Shown: positions 1 through 9,072 of the stretch, one piece after another
Position numbering within the stretch: the first letter of the stretch is position 1
How the letters are laid out: every line of letters begins with the position of its first letter
From: Erysipelotrichaceae bacterium
Lineage (GTDB): Bacteria; Bacillota_I; Bacilli_A; RFN20; CAG-449
Direction: 5' to 3'
Assembly: GCA_015059095.1 (NCBI GenBank)
Contig: SVBA01000001.1
Location: forward strand, 1 to 64,000
DNA: 64,000 bases
Position numbers and translations under genes: made by a program
The notes under the pieces: model-generated
Told to the model about the DNA's origin: nothing
The model's input: only the letters and a program-made list of their open reading frames with translations
Database searches by the model: none

Positions 1-24
1 TGTTTTTGTTACAAAACACGCTTT

Positions 25-510
25 TTAAAAGTATAATCCTAATATATCTAAATAGGCATAAGGAAATTGTTGTGCTCCTTCTTTTCTAAAACCATATTTC
101 CTATATAAAGAATAAGCTTTAATATTACATTCATCAACCAATATTCCCATTCCTTCAACACCTAATGTTTTAGATTCTTCAATCATAGATCTAACTAAGA
201 AATCGCCTACATGTTTTCCAACACATAAATCACTAACCATTAGTCTACCAAAACTTTGAACATTGTCTTTTTTAAATACGCCTTTCCCATATTCTTTTAT
301 AGCATGATGGAAGCAAGAATACGCTACTATTTTATTATCAATAACCACTATTCTTCCTTCATTATTTTCAATATCTTCAATAATCATTTCATCTAAAGGA
401 TAACCATTTTGCCAAATTGGTAATCCTTCTTTAATCACTCTTTGTTTAACTTCATTTTTTAATTTGATAATCTCTTCTAATTGAGACATCTTTGCCTTTT
501 TATATTCCAT
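25..510 (-). CDS. GNAT family N-acetyltransferase
   Basis: 161-residue protein of the GNAT fold, which transfers an acetyl group from acetyl-CoA to an amine. The acetyl-CoA segment lies around residues 95-110 (LCVGKHVGDFLVRSM, a degenerate form of the Q/R-x-x-G-x-G/A loop). It is followed by the usual C-terminal N-x-x-A-x-x-L-Y-x-x-x-G-F block (NIKAYSLYRKYGFRKEG). No membrane segment or signal peptide. The ATG at 510 has an AAGGTGA ribosome binding site. It is separated from the GH3 gene by a terminator, so it is probably its own unit. The substrate cannot be told from sequence. Confidence 0.85.
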   Translation of the reverse strand: MEYKKAKMSQLEEIIKLKNEVKQRVIKEGLPIWQNGYPLDEMIIEDIENNEGRIVVIDNKIVAYSCFHHAIKEYGKGVFKKDNVQSFGRLMVSDLCVGKHVGDFLVRSMIEESKTLGVEGMGILVDECNIKAYSLYRKYGFRKEGAQQFPYAYLDILGLYF

Positions 511-575
511 AAGTTAATCACCTTGAAAAAATAATATCATCTTTTTTAATAAACTAGCAATATTTATATTCATAG

Positions 576-604
576 AAAAAGCACATTTTCGAATATGTGC
601 TTTA
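576..604 (-). terminator. Rho-independent terminator after the GH3 gene
   Basis: Perfect 9-bp stem AAAGCACAT/ATGTGCTTT (578-586 with 595-603) with an 8-nt loop. Read on the minus strand it is followed by T residues. It lies 13 nt beyond the stop of the GH3 gene. Confidence 0.8.
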
Positions 605-616
605 AACTAATACTTA

Positions 617-2383
617 TTATAATCTAGTATCAAATAATCCACAGAAACTATCAATTGGATCTTTACCTTTAAATTCTTCTTTACCAACTAATGCATTTAC
701 AAGAGCATCCATTGTAGAAGGTTTTGAGTCATATGCATTGATATATGTTCTTAACATTGGAACGTCTGCTAACATTGTAGGAGCGTTAATTGAGATACCG
801 ATTACTGGTAATTCATAAACATACCATGGAATTTCACCGCCGCCTTTAGACATACCAAAGCTTGGTCTACCATTCATAACATCAAATAATGTGATAACTG
901 CATCTTGTTTAGAAACGAAATCTGCAATTGCATTTTTACCTGCAAAATAAAGATTAATACTTGGTCTTTCTCCTTTAGCGATTTGTTGTTTCATAATTTC
1001 AAGAGGTGAAACATAAATAAATGCTTCAAAGCCTAATTCATTTAATCTATCTCTTAAATCTTCTGCTGGAGTTTTCTTATTAGCACCACCCATCATCATC
1101 TTCATTAAGAAATCCATTGGGCCTGCTGCGCCTTTAACATCAACAATCATAATACGTTTATGTTTTGTAGGAGATAAAGGTAATACACCTTCTTCTTTAC
1201 TCTTAACAAGAGTAATCGCATCATGAGAAATAGCTGCTGCTACTTCTTGATGTTTTTCACAACCGATAACACTTAATGCTTCTGGAGAAGGAACTAATTC
1301 TTCTTTAGAAAGTTTGTGTAATCCCATATGAGCCTTCAAACCTAAGATACGAGTTAAAGCTTCGACCATTCTTTCTTCTGAGATTGTTCCATTTCTATAA
1401 GCTTCTAACATTGTGTTGAAGTCTTCATCTGGATCATTGAAGAATAAGAACATATCACAACCCGCATTAATAGCAAGAGGTAACATTTCTTTTCTTGTCA
1501 TTCTATTTGTCATACCAACCATATGAGACGCATCAGTAACAACCATACCATTAAATCCTAATTTATCTCTTAATAAACCAGTCATAATTTCATGACATAA
1601 AGTTGCTGGTAACATTTCTTCATCTTTAATACCAGGTTTAACTTCTCTCATATAGTTAGGCATCATAATATGACCACCCATAATTGCATCTAAATCATTA
1701 TCAATTAATGTTTTATATACATGGCCAAATGTTTCCATCCATTCTTTTTCGTTAAAGATATTTACATTATTAGAAATATGAGCATCTCTAAAATCATGTC
1801 CATTACCTGGGAAGTGTTTAGCTGCACAAGTAAATGCACCATTACTATGAGCTCCTTCTAAATATGCTTTTGACATTTCTGCTACTCTTTGAGGATCATT
1901 ACCATATGAACGAGCAACAATTTCTGTATTTTCCCAGTTATAGTGAATGTCTGCTACTGGAGCAAAAGCCATATTACAACCGATTGCTTTAGCTTCTACA
2001 TTAGCGTATTTGCCTAAATTATAAGCGTGTTCAACTTTTCTTGTCGCACCAATTTTAATTTGTGAAGCAATATATGTTCCATCACTACATCCACCTGCAC
2101 CACCATTTTCTGTATTACATGCAATAATTAATGGTATTTTTGCATATTTTTGTAAAATTCTATTTTGTTGTTGAACAGCTGCAGCAGGCATATTGTTATA
2201 TCTACAACCACCAAGATGATATTTTTCCATTAATTCTTTTAAGTATGCTTCATCCATACCTGCTGTTAATTGGAAAAATAATTGACCAACTTTTTCTTCA
2301 TCAGTCATATTAGAAATTGTATCCTCGACCCATTTAATATCTTCATCAGTTAAATAGTAAGGCTTAGCTTTTAAATTGACCAT
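617..2383 (-). CDS. Glycoside hydrolase family 3 protein (beta-N-acetylhexosaminidase-like)
   Basis: 588-residue GH3 protein. The N-terminal TIM-barrel carries the K-H-F-P-G-x-G motif (AKHFPGNGHDFRDAH, near residue 190) and the nucleophile segment VVTDASHM, whose Asp should form the glycosyl-enzyme intermediate. The C-terminal half is the GH3 alpha/beta sandwich. The KHFPG.G.H motif resembles NagZ/YbbD beta-N-acetylglucosaminidases that recycle peptidoglycan muropeptides, but other GH3 activities are possible. There is no signal peptide, so a cytoplasmic location is expected. Start ATG at 2383 with GGAGG upstream. Monocistronic, with its own terminator. Confidence 0.85.
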   Translation of the reverse strand: MVNLKAKPYYLTDEDIKWVEDTISNMTDEEKVGQLFFQLTAGMDEAYLKELMEKYHLGGCRYNNMPAAAVQQQNRILQKYAKIPLIIACNTENGGAGGCSDGTYIASQIKIGATRKVEHAYNLGKYANVEAKAIGCNMAFAPVADIHYNWENTEIVARSYGNDPQRVAEMSKAYLEGAHSNGAFTCAAKHFPGNGHDFRDAHISNNVNIFNEKEWMETFGHVYKTLIDNDLDAIMGGHIMMPNYMREVKPGIKDEEMLPATLCHEIMTGLLRDKLGFNGMVVTDASHMVGMTNRMTRKEMLPLAINAGCDMFLFFNDPDEDFNTMLEAYRNGTISEERMVEALTRILGLKAHMGLHKLSKEELVPSPEALSVIGCEKHQEVAAAISHDAITLVKSKEEGVLPLSPTKHKRIMIVDVKGAAGPMDFLMKMMMGGANKKTPAEDLRDRLNELGFEAFIYVSPLEIMKQQIAKGERPSINLYFAGKNAIADFVSKQDAVITLFDVMNGRPSFGMSKGGGEIPWYVYELPVIGISINAPTMLADVPMLRTYINAYDSKPSTMDALVNALVGKEEFKGKDPIDSFCGLFDTRL

Positions 2384-2462
2384 AGTATTACCTCCATTTA
2401 AGTCATCAATATAATGTTATCATAACTTATAAGAAAAAAATAGATAGATATTTTTATTGTTC

Positions 2463-2494
2463 AAAAAAAACACCTATTTTTCAATAGATGTTTT
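2463..2494 (-). terminator. Terminator overlapping the 3' end of the YhhN gene
   Basis: 12-bp stem AAAACACCTATT/AATAGATGTTTT (2467-2478 with 2483-2494, one mismatch) with a 4-nt loop. On the minus strand it runs into eight T. The TAG stop of the upstream gene sits inside the stem. Confidence 0.8.
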
Positions 2495-3181
2495 GCTTTT
2501 TAGATAATAGTAAATTGAATATGCAAATAAAATATTCGCTGGATAATAAACTGCCATACAAGTATAATTAAATGCTCTTGAAACTTTAGTAAACCAGAAC
2601 CAACAAATTAATAGACATAAATCTGATATTAAGAATAAGATTGCACCAATCATTAAATATAAATTCATTTTTTCTCTTTTAGTAACAAAATTTGAAACAG
2701 TTTTACCAACCATAAAAGAAAGAATAAACGCATAAATTATACATGCAATTTTTAAAACAGGAGCGTCAAATTTTAAATAAGGACAAAGAAGAACGAATAA
2801 TCCAGTAACTAAACCTAGTCCTCCTCCAATATATAAATCTAACATTTTAAACTTTTGCAACATGAAATATCCTGCTACATAGAAAACATGTCCTAAGGCA
2901 AATAATACAACTCCAATAATAAAATAATGATTAATAAAAGCATCTCCTAAAAAGCAAAAGATTGCTCCTAGTACCATAAACAATGGGTATTTTAAATCTT
3001 CTTTCTTTACACTTTCTTTAATACAATAAGTAATATTAATCATCGCAAGTAAAGCAAATAATCCGCTAGTAATACACTTTAAAGTAAAATTAAAATTGTT
3101 ATATTGGTAGAAATAATTTAATACATAAATGCATGCACTAAAGGCTATATTAATATATAAATAAATGTCTTGTTTTTTCAC
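2474..3181 (-). CDS. YhhN family membrane protein (lysoplasmalogenase-like)
   Basis: 235-residue polytopic protein with about eight hydrophobic helices. The family signature is visible in the middle: an acidic residue in a transmembrane helix (LGAIFCFLGDAF) followed by F-x-x-G-x-x-x-F-x-x-x-H-x-x-Y (ALGHVFYVAGYF). These are the conserved polar residues of the YhhN/TMEM86 family, whose animal members hydrolyse lysoplasmalogen vinyl-ether lipids. The start is GTG at 3181, preceded by GGAGGGGG. It ends 12 nt downstream of the acyltransferase gene and is probably co-transcribed with it, consistent with membrane-lipid metabolism. Confidence 0.75.
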   Translation of the reverse strand: MKKQDIYLYINIAFSACIYVLNYFYQYNNFNFTLKCITSGLFALLAMINITYCIKESVKKEDLKYPLFMVLGAIFCFLGDAFINHYFIIGVVLFALGHVFYVAGYFMLQKFKMLDLYIGGGLGLVTGLFVLLCPYLKFDAPVLKIACIIYAFILSFMVGKTVSNFVTKREKMNLYLMIGAILFLISDLCLLICWFWFTKVSRAFNYTCMAVYYPANILFAYSIYYYLKSKTSIEK

Positions 3182-3193
3182 AAAATCCCCCTC

Positions 3194-4018
3194 CTACATT
3201 GTCTTTTTATAGTTATCGATATTTTGATCTTCGTTATATGTTGGATCTCCTTCTTTAATACCAACTAATTCCTGCATTACTTTATATGCTTCTTTATGTA
3301 ATTTGTTAATTGCTTCATTTTTTTCTAAAGTTAAATCAGGAATAAGCGGTTCACCAATATGAAGGTCCGCCAATGGATTTTTACTAAATAATCTCATAAT
3401 ACCTTTTCTTTTTCTAAAAGAAATTGCCATAGGAATAATAGGTTTATTATGATTAACCGCAAATTTAAATACTGCAGGTTTTAAAGGTCGGATATCCGGA
3501 TAATAGAACCACATAGAACCTTCTGGAAAAACATGTAACCATTCTCCATCTTCTAAAACTTGATCAATCGCTTTTTTAAATTTAGACATTGCTCTAAAAT
3601 TATCAGTAGGAACAGGAATTCCGCCAACCCACTTGATCAATGGACCATTAGGTCCTTCAAAATTCGTCTTCCATGCAATGAGACGCTGCATTTTTGGTCT
3701 TATAGCTTTTAATACGCATAAATAATCCCACATAAAGACATGATTACAAATGGTAATCGCACCATTTTTAAATAATTCTTTATGTTTTTTTAATATTTTT
3801 CTATTATGTATTCTTAAACCATGACGGATAGTCGCCACTAAAAATCCAACAGTATTTAATAAAACCCAAAGCACTCCTCTTTTAAATTTAGTCCATGGTC
3901 TTTTATCATAATACAAATAGTTTTCATCAAAATTAGTATCTCTTAAATGTTTAACATCTATCATGTGTTGATCGGAACGTTCTGGATATTTATATCCTAA
4001 ATCTTCTCTATACTGCAT
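3194..4018 (-). CDS. 1-acyl-sn-glycerol-3-phosphate acyltransferase-like (PlsC family)
   Basis: 274-residue member of the PlsC/LPLAT fold. Block I is NHVFMWD (the catalytic H-x4-D), near residue 92, and block III is FPEGSMWF, near residue 165 (the substrate-binding P-E-G). One hydrophobic stretch (VLWVLLNTVGFLVATI, near residue 50) should anchor it to the membrane. It would acylate lysophosphatidic acid or a related acceptor in phospholipid synthesis. Another lysophospholipid acceptor is possible because only the catalytic blocks are decisive. ATG at 4018 with AGGAG upstream. It is followed at 12 nt by the YhhN gene. Confidence 0.82.
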   Translation of the reverse strand: MQYREDLGYKYPERSDQHMIDVKHLRDTNFDENYLYYDKRPWTKFKRGVLWVLLNTVGFLVATIRHGLRIHNRKILKKHKELFKNGAITICNHVFMWDYLCVLKAIRPKMQRLIAWKTNFEGPNGPLIKWVGGIPVPTDNFRAMSKFKKAIDQVLEDGEWLHVFPEGSMWFYYPDIRPLKPAVFKFAVNHNKPIIPMAISFRKRKGIMRLFSKNPLADLHIGEPLIPDLTLEKNEAINKLHKEAYKVMQELVGIKEGDPTYNEDQNIDNYKKTM

Positions 4019-4103
4019 AAAATTCTCCTAAGTTAAAGATATTATATATGAAAAAAACAATAGAAAAAAGACCAATAAGTATAAACATAACTATTGCCTG
4101 CTG

Positions 4104-4325
4104 TTAATTATTATTTTTTTCTTCTAAATATTGGGTTTGTGCCCCTATACATTGAATAATTTGTCCTATCGCTTCTAAAAAGTTACCTATTGCATTTTGT
4201 TGGTTAGACGTTAATCCTTGTGATAAATATAGGCCTGCTAATGAAGCTATGATTCCCAATTCATTTGGTGACAAAGTATTTAGAAAAGAAGCATAATTTT
4301 TAATTTCTTCGTTATTATTGCCCAT
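4104..4325 (-). CDS. Small conserved-looking protein of unknown function
   Basis: 73 residues, mostly helical. A hydrophobic core (ELGIIASLAGLYLSQGLT) is followed by a second amphipathic helix (NAIGNFLEAIGQIIQCIGAQ). I do not recognise a named family. Short Bacillota proteins with a similar layout exist, but I cannot match it to one. No convincing ribosome binding site precedes the ATG at 4325, unlike its neighbours, so translation may be weak or coupled to rpiB, whose stop is 38 nt upstream. The coding frame is otherwise clean. Confidence 0.5.
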   Translation of the reverse strand: MGNNNEEIKNYASFLNTLSPNELGIIASLAGLYLSQGLTSNQQNAIGNFLEAIGQIIQCIGAQTQYLEEKNNN

Positions 4326-4363
4326 ATTTATTAATATGAAAAAGAAAAAGAGAGTTTCCTCCC

Positions 4364-4795
4364 TTAGTCAATTTGAATTTTATTAACTCTATTTTCGTGT
4401 CTACCACCATCAAATGGAGTGTTTAAAAATAAGTCTATATATTTTAACGCTTCCTCTTTAGAAATATATTTTGCACCTAAAGCAACCATATTAACATTAT
4501 TATGTCTTCTAGTTAGTTCTGCAACCTCTTCGTTGTATAATAATCCACATCTAACATTATGATGTTTGTTTGCACAAATGCAAACCCCTTCTCCAGATGT
4601 GCATACTACAATTCCTCTCTCTACTTTGTTATTAGAAACAAGTTCTGCCGCCTTATGAGCATAATCTGGATAATCACACGAATCTAATGAATTAGTTCCA
4701 CAATCAATTACTTCATGTCCTAAAGCTTCTAAATGTTTCTTTACTTCTTCTTTTAAATGATAACCGCCATGGTCACACGCTAATGATATTTTCAT
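4364..4795 (-). CDS. rpiB: Ribose-5-phosphate isomerase B
   Basis: 143 residues, full length for the RpiB/LacAB family, which interconverts ribose-5-phosphate and ribulose-5-phosphate in the pentose phosphate pathway. Diagnostic segments are the N-terminal ACDHGGYHLK (substrate-phosphate loop), the catalytic Cys loop VVCTSGEGVCICANK and the C-terminal NRVNKI tail. The Cys is followed by T-S-G-E-G rather than the common G-T-G-I-G, a mild variant. Its ribosome binding site (AAGGA) overlaps the end of the upstream threonylcarbamoyl-AMP synthase gene, with 3 nt between the ORFs, so translation is probably coupled. Confidence 0.92.
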   Translation of the reverse strand: MKISLACDHGGYHLKEEVKKHLEALGHEVIDCGTNSLDSCDYPDYAHKAAELVSNNKVERGIVVCTSGEGVCICANKHHNVRCGLLYNEEVAELTRRHNNVNMVALGAKYISKEEALKYIDLFLNTPFDGGRHENRVNKIQID

Positions 4796-4798
4796 AAA

Positions 4799-5407
4799 TT
4801 ATTCCTTCTCCCATATTTCTTTTATTTTGTCAAAAGGTATTCCACCTTCTCTAACCAAGATTAATTCTTCATCACATATTACAATAGTAGAAGGTACTTT
4901 AGATTTCACTTCTCCTTTTACAATCATAGAAACCTTATTATTAAATTTCTCATACACTTCTTCAAAAGTTTGACACACTGGTTCATTAGAAATATTTGCA
5001 CTACTAACAAGCATTGGTTCGTTTACTTTATTAATCATATTGCATACTTCTTCAGAATCAGGAACTCTAACACCTATATATTTACTACCTAATGTTACCC
5101 AAGAAAACAATCCTTCCTTTGGTTTTAATAATAACGTTATTTCTCCAGGCATTAATTCATCAATAATATTCTTTGTTTTATGCGAAAAATCTGCATATTT
5201 TTCAATGTCTTCTTTATTTCCTAACATTAAAGTAAACGGTTTGTCTGGCCTTCTATTTTTAACATTAACTAAATTAATAAATGCTTCTTCACTATTATAA
5301 ATTACTCCTAATCCATAAACCGTTTCAGTTGGAAAAGCAACTACTTGATTTTCTCTAATAGAAGTATATAATTTTTCATCTTTAAATTTAGTTACTACTG
5401 TTTTCAT
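4799..5407 (-). CDS. tsaC: L-threonylcarbamoyladenylate synthase (Sua5/YrdC/YwlC family)
   Basis: 202 residues, the single-domain form without the C-terminal Sua5 domain. The YrdC signature is clear: VAFPTETVYGLG near residue 25, KNRRPDKPFTLM, PGEITLLLK and VSSANISNEP. It makes threonylcarbamoyl-AMP from threonine, bicarbonate and ATP, the first step of tRNA t6A37 modification. It is clustered with prmC and prfA upstream, an arrangement common in Bacillota (prfA-prmC-ywlC). ATG at 5407 with GGTGAG upstream; rpiB follows at 3 nt. Confidence 0.93.
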   Translation of the reverse strand: MKTVVTKFKDEKLYTSIRENQVVAFPTETVYGLGVIYNSEEAFINLVNVKNRRPDKPFTLMLGNKEDIEKYADFSHKTKNIIDELMPGEITLLLKPKEGLFSWVTLGSKYIGVRVPDSEEVCNMINKVNEPMLVSSANISNEPVCQTFEEVYEKFNNKVSMIVKGEVKSKVPSTIVICDEELILVREGGIPFDKIKEIWEKE

Positions 5408-5433
5408 TTTCTCACCACACTATTTATTATACA

Positions 5434-5829
5434 CTACTTAAATAATTCAAGAATATAATATTTTTCACGAATTACTTCTCCGTCACATTCATTTTTTCTA
5501 AATTGCCCTTTAATAATTTTTCCTTTTCCCTGACCTAATGTAATACAAATTGTTCCCATTTGATATGACACAGATGCATCATCTGATAATTTAAAGTGAT
5601 CTAAGTTATTAATTACATAGGATGTATGATCAGAAGAATCTAAAGTGAATAATTCATATTCGAACTTATCTATCATTTGTTCTTTATAATAATAACCTGC
5701 CGCATCATCTAGAGGACTATACGAATTTGTTTTGATCTGATACTTATATTCAAAAGACGAATAATTAACAACATTTGAAGACATTAATACTAATGAACTT
5801 AATACGCTTAAAATAATATTTGTTTTCAT
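5434..5829 (-). CDS. Small predicted secreted protein of unknown function
   Basis: 131 residues. The N-terminus (MKTNIILSVLSSLVLMSSN) looks like a signal peptide without a lipobox Cys. The mature part is polar and aromatic-rich, with no family I recognise. It is inserted between prmC and tsaC, where most relatives have nothing. The ribosome binding site (GAGGTAAG) and start lie in an inverted repeat (ATACTCTTACC with GGTTGAGTAT, 5828-5853) that could partly mask translation on the minus-strand transcript. Probably expressed with the prfA-prmC operon. Confidence 0.55.
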   Translation of the reverse strand: MKTNIILSVLSSLVLMSSNVVNYSSFEYKYQIKTNSYSPLDDAAGYYYKEQMIDKFEYELFTLDSSDHTSYVINNLDHFKLSDDASVSYQMGTICITLGQGKGKIIKGQFRKNECDGEVIREKYYILELFK

Positions 5830-5862
5830 ACTCTTACCTCAATAAATAGGTTGAGTATTTTT

Positions 5863-6696
5863 CTATTTCTTAAACTTAATAAATAAAAATCTATCAAAAT
5901 TATTTAAATCTTTTTCAAAATAGTAATCTACGTTCGTTAATTTATCTTCTATTAGTTTAGATAATCTAGATACTAAATCCGGAGATATTTCAAACGCTGC
6001 AATAGACGGTCTATTAATATAACTATCCATATTAGAAATAATTTTTTCATATATTGCTAGTCCATGATTATCTGCAAATAGCGCAGTATGTGGCTCATAT
6101 TTTAAAACTGAGTCTTGAACATATGTATCTTCATCAATATATGGTGGATTTGATATTATGACATCAAACTTATCATTTACATTTTCAAAGCAATCACTTT
6201 TATAAAAATTAACATTTGTATTATTTATTTTATTATTTCTATTACAGACCTCTAAAGCTTCTAAAGAAATATCCACACTATCTACTTTAGAATCTTTAAT
6301 TAATTTATTTAATGTAATCGCAATACATCCGCTCCCTGAACCAATATCTAAAATTTTTAAACTATCTTTTTTTAATTCTTCAACTAATTCTAAAGTTCTA
6401 TAAACTAAATCTTCAGTTTCACTTCTAGGAATTAAAGTATTATTATTTACTTCAAACTTATTTTTACAAAAGTAAGAATAACCTAAAACATATTCAACAG
6501 GTTTACCACTTTTTAATTCTTCTAATTTATCAATTAATAAATCATCAGAAAACTCTTCATCTTGTTTAAGGATGAAGTCTGTATGTGTTAATGAAAATGT
6601 TTCCTTGATAAGATATTCAATATCTTTCTTGGAAACACTATTTTCATCAACGTTTATAAAAGATTGTTTGACAATATCTTTTAATTTCTTAGTCAT
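5863..6696 (-). CDS. prmC: Peptide chain release factor N5-glutamine methyltransferase
   Basis: 277 residues from the chosen ATG at 6696. PrmC methylates the Gln of the GGQ motif in release factors. Visible are the N-terminal helical domain, the AdoMet-binding LDIGSGSGCIAITL near residue 118 and the catalytic NPPYIDED near residue 182. The open frame extends upstream to 6741, but those codons lie inside prfA. The internal ATG overlaps the prfA stop by 8 nt and has AGAGG upstream, so it is preferred. The substrate gene prfA is immediately upstream in the same operon. Confidence 0.93.
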   Translation of the reverse strand: MTKKLKDIVKQSFINVDENSVSKKDIEYLIKETFSLTHTDFILKQDEEFSDDLLIDKLEELKSGKPVEYVLGYSYFCKNKFEVNNNTLIPRSETEDLVYRTLELVEELKKDSLKILDIGSGSGCIAITLNKLIKDSKVDSVDISLEALEVCNRNNKINNTNVNFYKSDCFENVNDKFDVIISNPPYIDEDTYVQDSVLKYEPHTALFADNHGLAIYEKIISNMDSYINRPSIAAFEISPDLVSRLSKLIEDKLTNVDYYFEKDLNNFDRFLFIKFKK

Positions 6697-7780
6697 TATA
6701 TTTTTTAGCCTCTTGTTCCATTTTGTCTTGTTGGTCAGCATTAATTAAAGCATTAATAACTTCATCAAGATCTCCTTCAATAACTCTATCTAATTTTTGA
6801 ATTGTAAATCCAATTCTATGGTCTGTAATACGGTTTTGAGGATAGTTATATGTTCTAATTTTTTCACTTCTTTCACCAGTACCAACTTTTAATCTTCTTT
6901 CATTACCAATTTTTTCATCTTGTTCAGCTTGTTTTGCAGCATATAATTTTGCTTTTAACATATTCATTGCTATTTCTCTATTTTGAATTTGACTCTTTTC
7001 AATTTGACATGCTGCTACTATACCTGTTGGAATATGAGTAATTCTAACTGCAGATTCAGTTTTATTAACATTTTGTCCACCAGCACCTTGAGATCTATAT
7101 GTATCAACTTTTAAGTCTTCTTTTCTAATTTCAATATCAATGTCTTCTGCTTCAGGCATTACTAATACTGTCGCAGTAGAAGTATGAATTCTACCAGATG
7201 CCTCTGTAGAAGGAACTCTTTGTACACGATGTGCTCCACTTTCAAATTTTAATTTAGAATAAACCCCTTCGCCTTTAACACTAAAAATAACTAAGGCATA
7301 ACCGCCTGCTTCAGAAGGGTTAGAATCCATAATTTGATATTTCCAACCTTGAGTTTCAGCATATCTAGTATACATTCTAAATAAGTCACCAGCAAAAATA
7401 TTTGCTTCATCTCCACCTGCTGCGCCTCTAATTTCACAAACAATATTTTTGTCATCATTAGGATCTTTAGGTAAAAGCATAATTTTCATTTCTGCATATA
7501 AATTTTGTGTAGATTGAGTTAATTCTTTAATAGATTCTTTTGCAAATTCAGAAATTTCTGGATCTGAATCATTCGCCATAATTTCCGCATCTTGTAAATC
7601 ATTCATCATTTTCTTATAATTCAAATACGCTTCATATACTTCTGCTAAACTTGCTCTTTCTTTATTTAACGCTGTTAATTTACTTACATCAGAAACAATA
7701 GAGTCTTCGCATAACATTCTATCAATGTCATCGACTCTATGAATAATTGCTTCTAATCTTTCTATCATTTTATCTGCCAT
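6689..7780 (-). CDS. prfA: Peptide chain release factor 1
   Basis: 363 residues, full length. RF1 recognises UAA and UAG and triggers peptidyl-tRNA hydrolysis. The GGQ loop is intact (SQGAGGQNVNKTESAVR). The codon-recognition tripeptide in RVPSTEASGRIHTS is P-S-T, matching the P-x-T class of RF1 rather than the S-P-F of RF2. Start ATG at 7780 with AAGGAGG upstream. First gene of the prfA-prmC-(secreted protein)-tsaC-rpiB series. UAG stops do occur in this window (for example rsmI), consistent with RF1 being needed. Confidence 0.96.
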   Translation of the reverse strand: MADKMIERLEAIIHRVDDIDRMLCEDSIVSDVSKLTALNKERASLAEVYEAYLNYKKMMNDLQDAEIMANDSDPEISEFAKESIKELTQSTQNLYAEMKIMLLPKDPNDDKNIVCEIRGAAGGDEANIFAGDLFRMYTRYAETQGWKYQIMDSNPSEAGGYALVIFSVKGEGVYSKLKFESGAHRVQRVPSTEASGRIHTSTATVLVMPEAEDIDIEIRKEDLKVDTYRSQGAGGQNVNKTESAVRITHIPTGIVAACQIEKSQIQNREIAMNMLKAKLYAAKQAEQDEKIGNERRLKVGTGERSEKIRTYNYPQNRITDHRIGFTIQKLDRVIEGDLDEVINALINADQQDKMEQEAKKYND

Positions 7781-7832
7781 AAAGGAACCTCCTTACATTT
7801 GCCGATATAATGATAACAAAAGAAAACTAGAA

Positions 7833-7854
7833 AATAAATAGAAATCTATTTATT
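7833..7854. repeat. Perfect inverted repeat in the prfA / phosphodiesterase divergent region
   Basis: AATAAATAG / CTATTTATT, 9-bp arms with a 4-nt centre, midway between the divergent prfA and phosphodiesterase genes. It could be an operator, or chance in AT-rich DNA. The rest of the 119-nt intergenic region shows only weak promoter-like sequence. Confidence 0.3.
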
Positions 7855-7899
7855 CTCTAAAAACATATTTTATGTTAAAATTACTCTAGAGGTGATTTT

Positions 7900-9003
7900 A
7901 TGTCCACTTTTTTCTTTCAAAAAGACAATTGCTTAGTTTCAGTATCTAATGCAATTTTAAAACATTTTACAGGAGAATCTTTTCATAATCCACACCCAAA
8001 ATTAATGGAGATTTTAGGTAAAAACAACTATGATAAGGTCATATTAATGTTGTTTGATGGTATGGGAAAATCCATTCAAGAAAAATATTTAAAGGAGACT
8101 GATTTTTTATTAAGAAAAAAAGCTTTTGAAATTACTAGTGTCTTTCCACCAACAACAGTCGCAGCAACAACTGCAGTTATTTCTGGCAAGTATCCAAAAG
8201 AGACAGGTTGGTTAGGATGGAGACAATACTTTAAAAATCATTCTGTTGTCGTAGATATGTTTACCAATAATAATTCATTGACCACTGAAAAAGTTCAAGG
8301 ACCTTATCTATCATCAGTATATTGTGACTATCCAAGAATTTGGGAAATATTAGAAGAAAAAGGAATTAAAGCTGGTTGTCTTTATCCTAAACCTGTAGAC
8401 CCTTCTGGTCCTTCATCTTTAGAAGAATATTTTGAATGTGCTGATGCATTAATGAAAAAAGAAGGCCCTCATTTTTACTATATGTATTATCCTGATCCAG
8501 ACCATCAAATTCACGATAATGGAGTTGATCATAGAAGTGTAATGGAGGCAGTTAAGAAAATCAATAAAGGAGTTTGTAAACTCGCTAAAGAAAATAAAGA
8601 TAATTTAATTATTGTTCTAGCCGATCACTCATTAATCGATACAACTTTCTTTAATATAACAGAACACGAAGATTTCTTCTCAACTTTAATAACTATTTCT
8701 TCGTTAGACTCTAGAAGTGCGTTCTTCCACGTCAAAGAAGGACAAGAAACAAGATTTAAAGAACTATTTAATAAATACTATGGAGAACACTTTGTTTTAT
8801 TAACAAAAAAAGAAGTGATTGAACAAAATTGGTTTGGAGAAGGAACTCCTCATCCTATGTTTGAAGATTTCTTAGGTGATTTTATGGCTACTTCTATTTC
8901 AAAATATGGTTTTTGTCACGAAAAAGAAATGAAAATGATAGGAGCACACTCTGGCTCTGTCGAAGAAGAATCTATTATCAACGTCGCGGTTATTAATAAA
9001 TAA
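7900..9003 (+). CDS. Type I phosphodiesterase / nucleotide pyrophosphatase family protein (alkaline phosphatase superfamily)
   Basis: 367 residues, cytoplasmic (no signal peptide). Metal-binding and nucleophile motifs of the superfamily are present in order: LMLFDGMGKS (first Asp ligand), PPTTVAATTA (Thr nucleophile in the position typical of nucleotide pyrophosphatases), YPDPDHQIHDNG, LADHSLIDT and GAHSG near the C-terminus. It would cleave phosphodiester or phosphomonoester bonds using two metal ions. The substrate is unknown; phosphonoacetate hydrolase-like or sugar-phosphate relatives are possible. ATG at 7900 with GAGGTG upstream. It ends in a strong terminator before dnaX. Confidence 0.8.
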   Translation: MSTFFFQKDNCLVSVSNAILKHFTGESFHNPHPKLMEILGKNNYDKVILMLFDGMGKSIQEKYLKETDFLLRKKAFEITSVFPPTTVAATTAVISGKYPKETGWLGWRQYFKNHSVVVDMFTNNNSLTTEKVQGPYLSSVYCDYPRIWEILEEKGIKAGCLYPKPVDPSGPSSLEEYFECADALMKKEGPHFYYMYYPDPDHQIHDNGVDHRSVMEAVKKINKGVCKLAKENKDNLIIVLADHSLIDTTFFNITEHEDFFSTLITISSLDSRSAFFHVKEGQETRFKELFNKYYGEHFVLLTKKEVIEQNWFGEGTPHPMFEDFLGDFMATSISKYGFCHEKEMKMIGAHSGSVEEESIINVAVINK

Positions 9004-9015
9004 TCGCGTTTTTTT
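8985..9015 (+). terminator. Rho-independent terminator of the phosphodiesterase gene
   Basis: 10-bp stem CGCGGTTATT/AATAATCGCG (8985-8994 with 8999-9008, one G-U pair) with loop AATA and a run of seven T. It overlaps the last codons of the gene. Confidence 0.85.
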
Positions 9016-9037
9016 ATTACTGTTTAAAATCTTATTA

Positions 9038-9066
9038 TTTCCAATACACTTTTAAAAGTGTATAAT
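9038..9066 (+). promoter_or_regulatory. Promoter of the dnaX operon
   Basis: -10 box TATAAT (9061-9066) with a 17-nt spacer to a -35-like TTTCCA (9038-9043, 4 of 6 consensus). A short palindrome CACTTTTAAAAGTG fills the spacer. Predicted transcription starts near 9073, where the structured leader begins. Confidence 0.65.
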
Positions 9067-9072
9067 ACATAA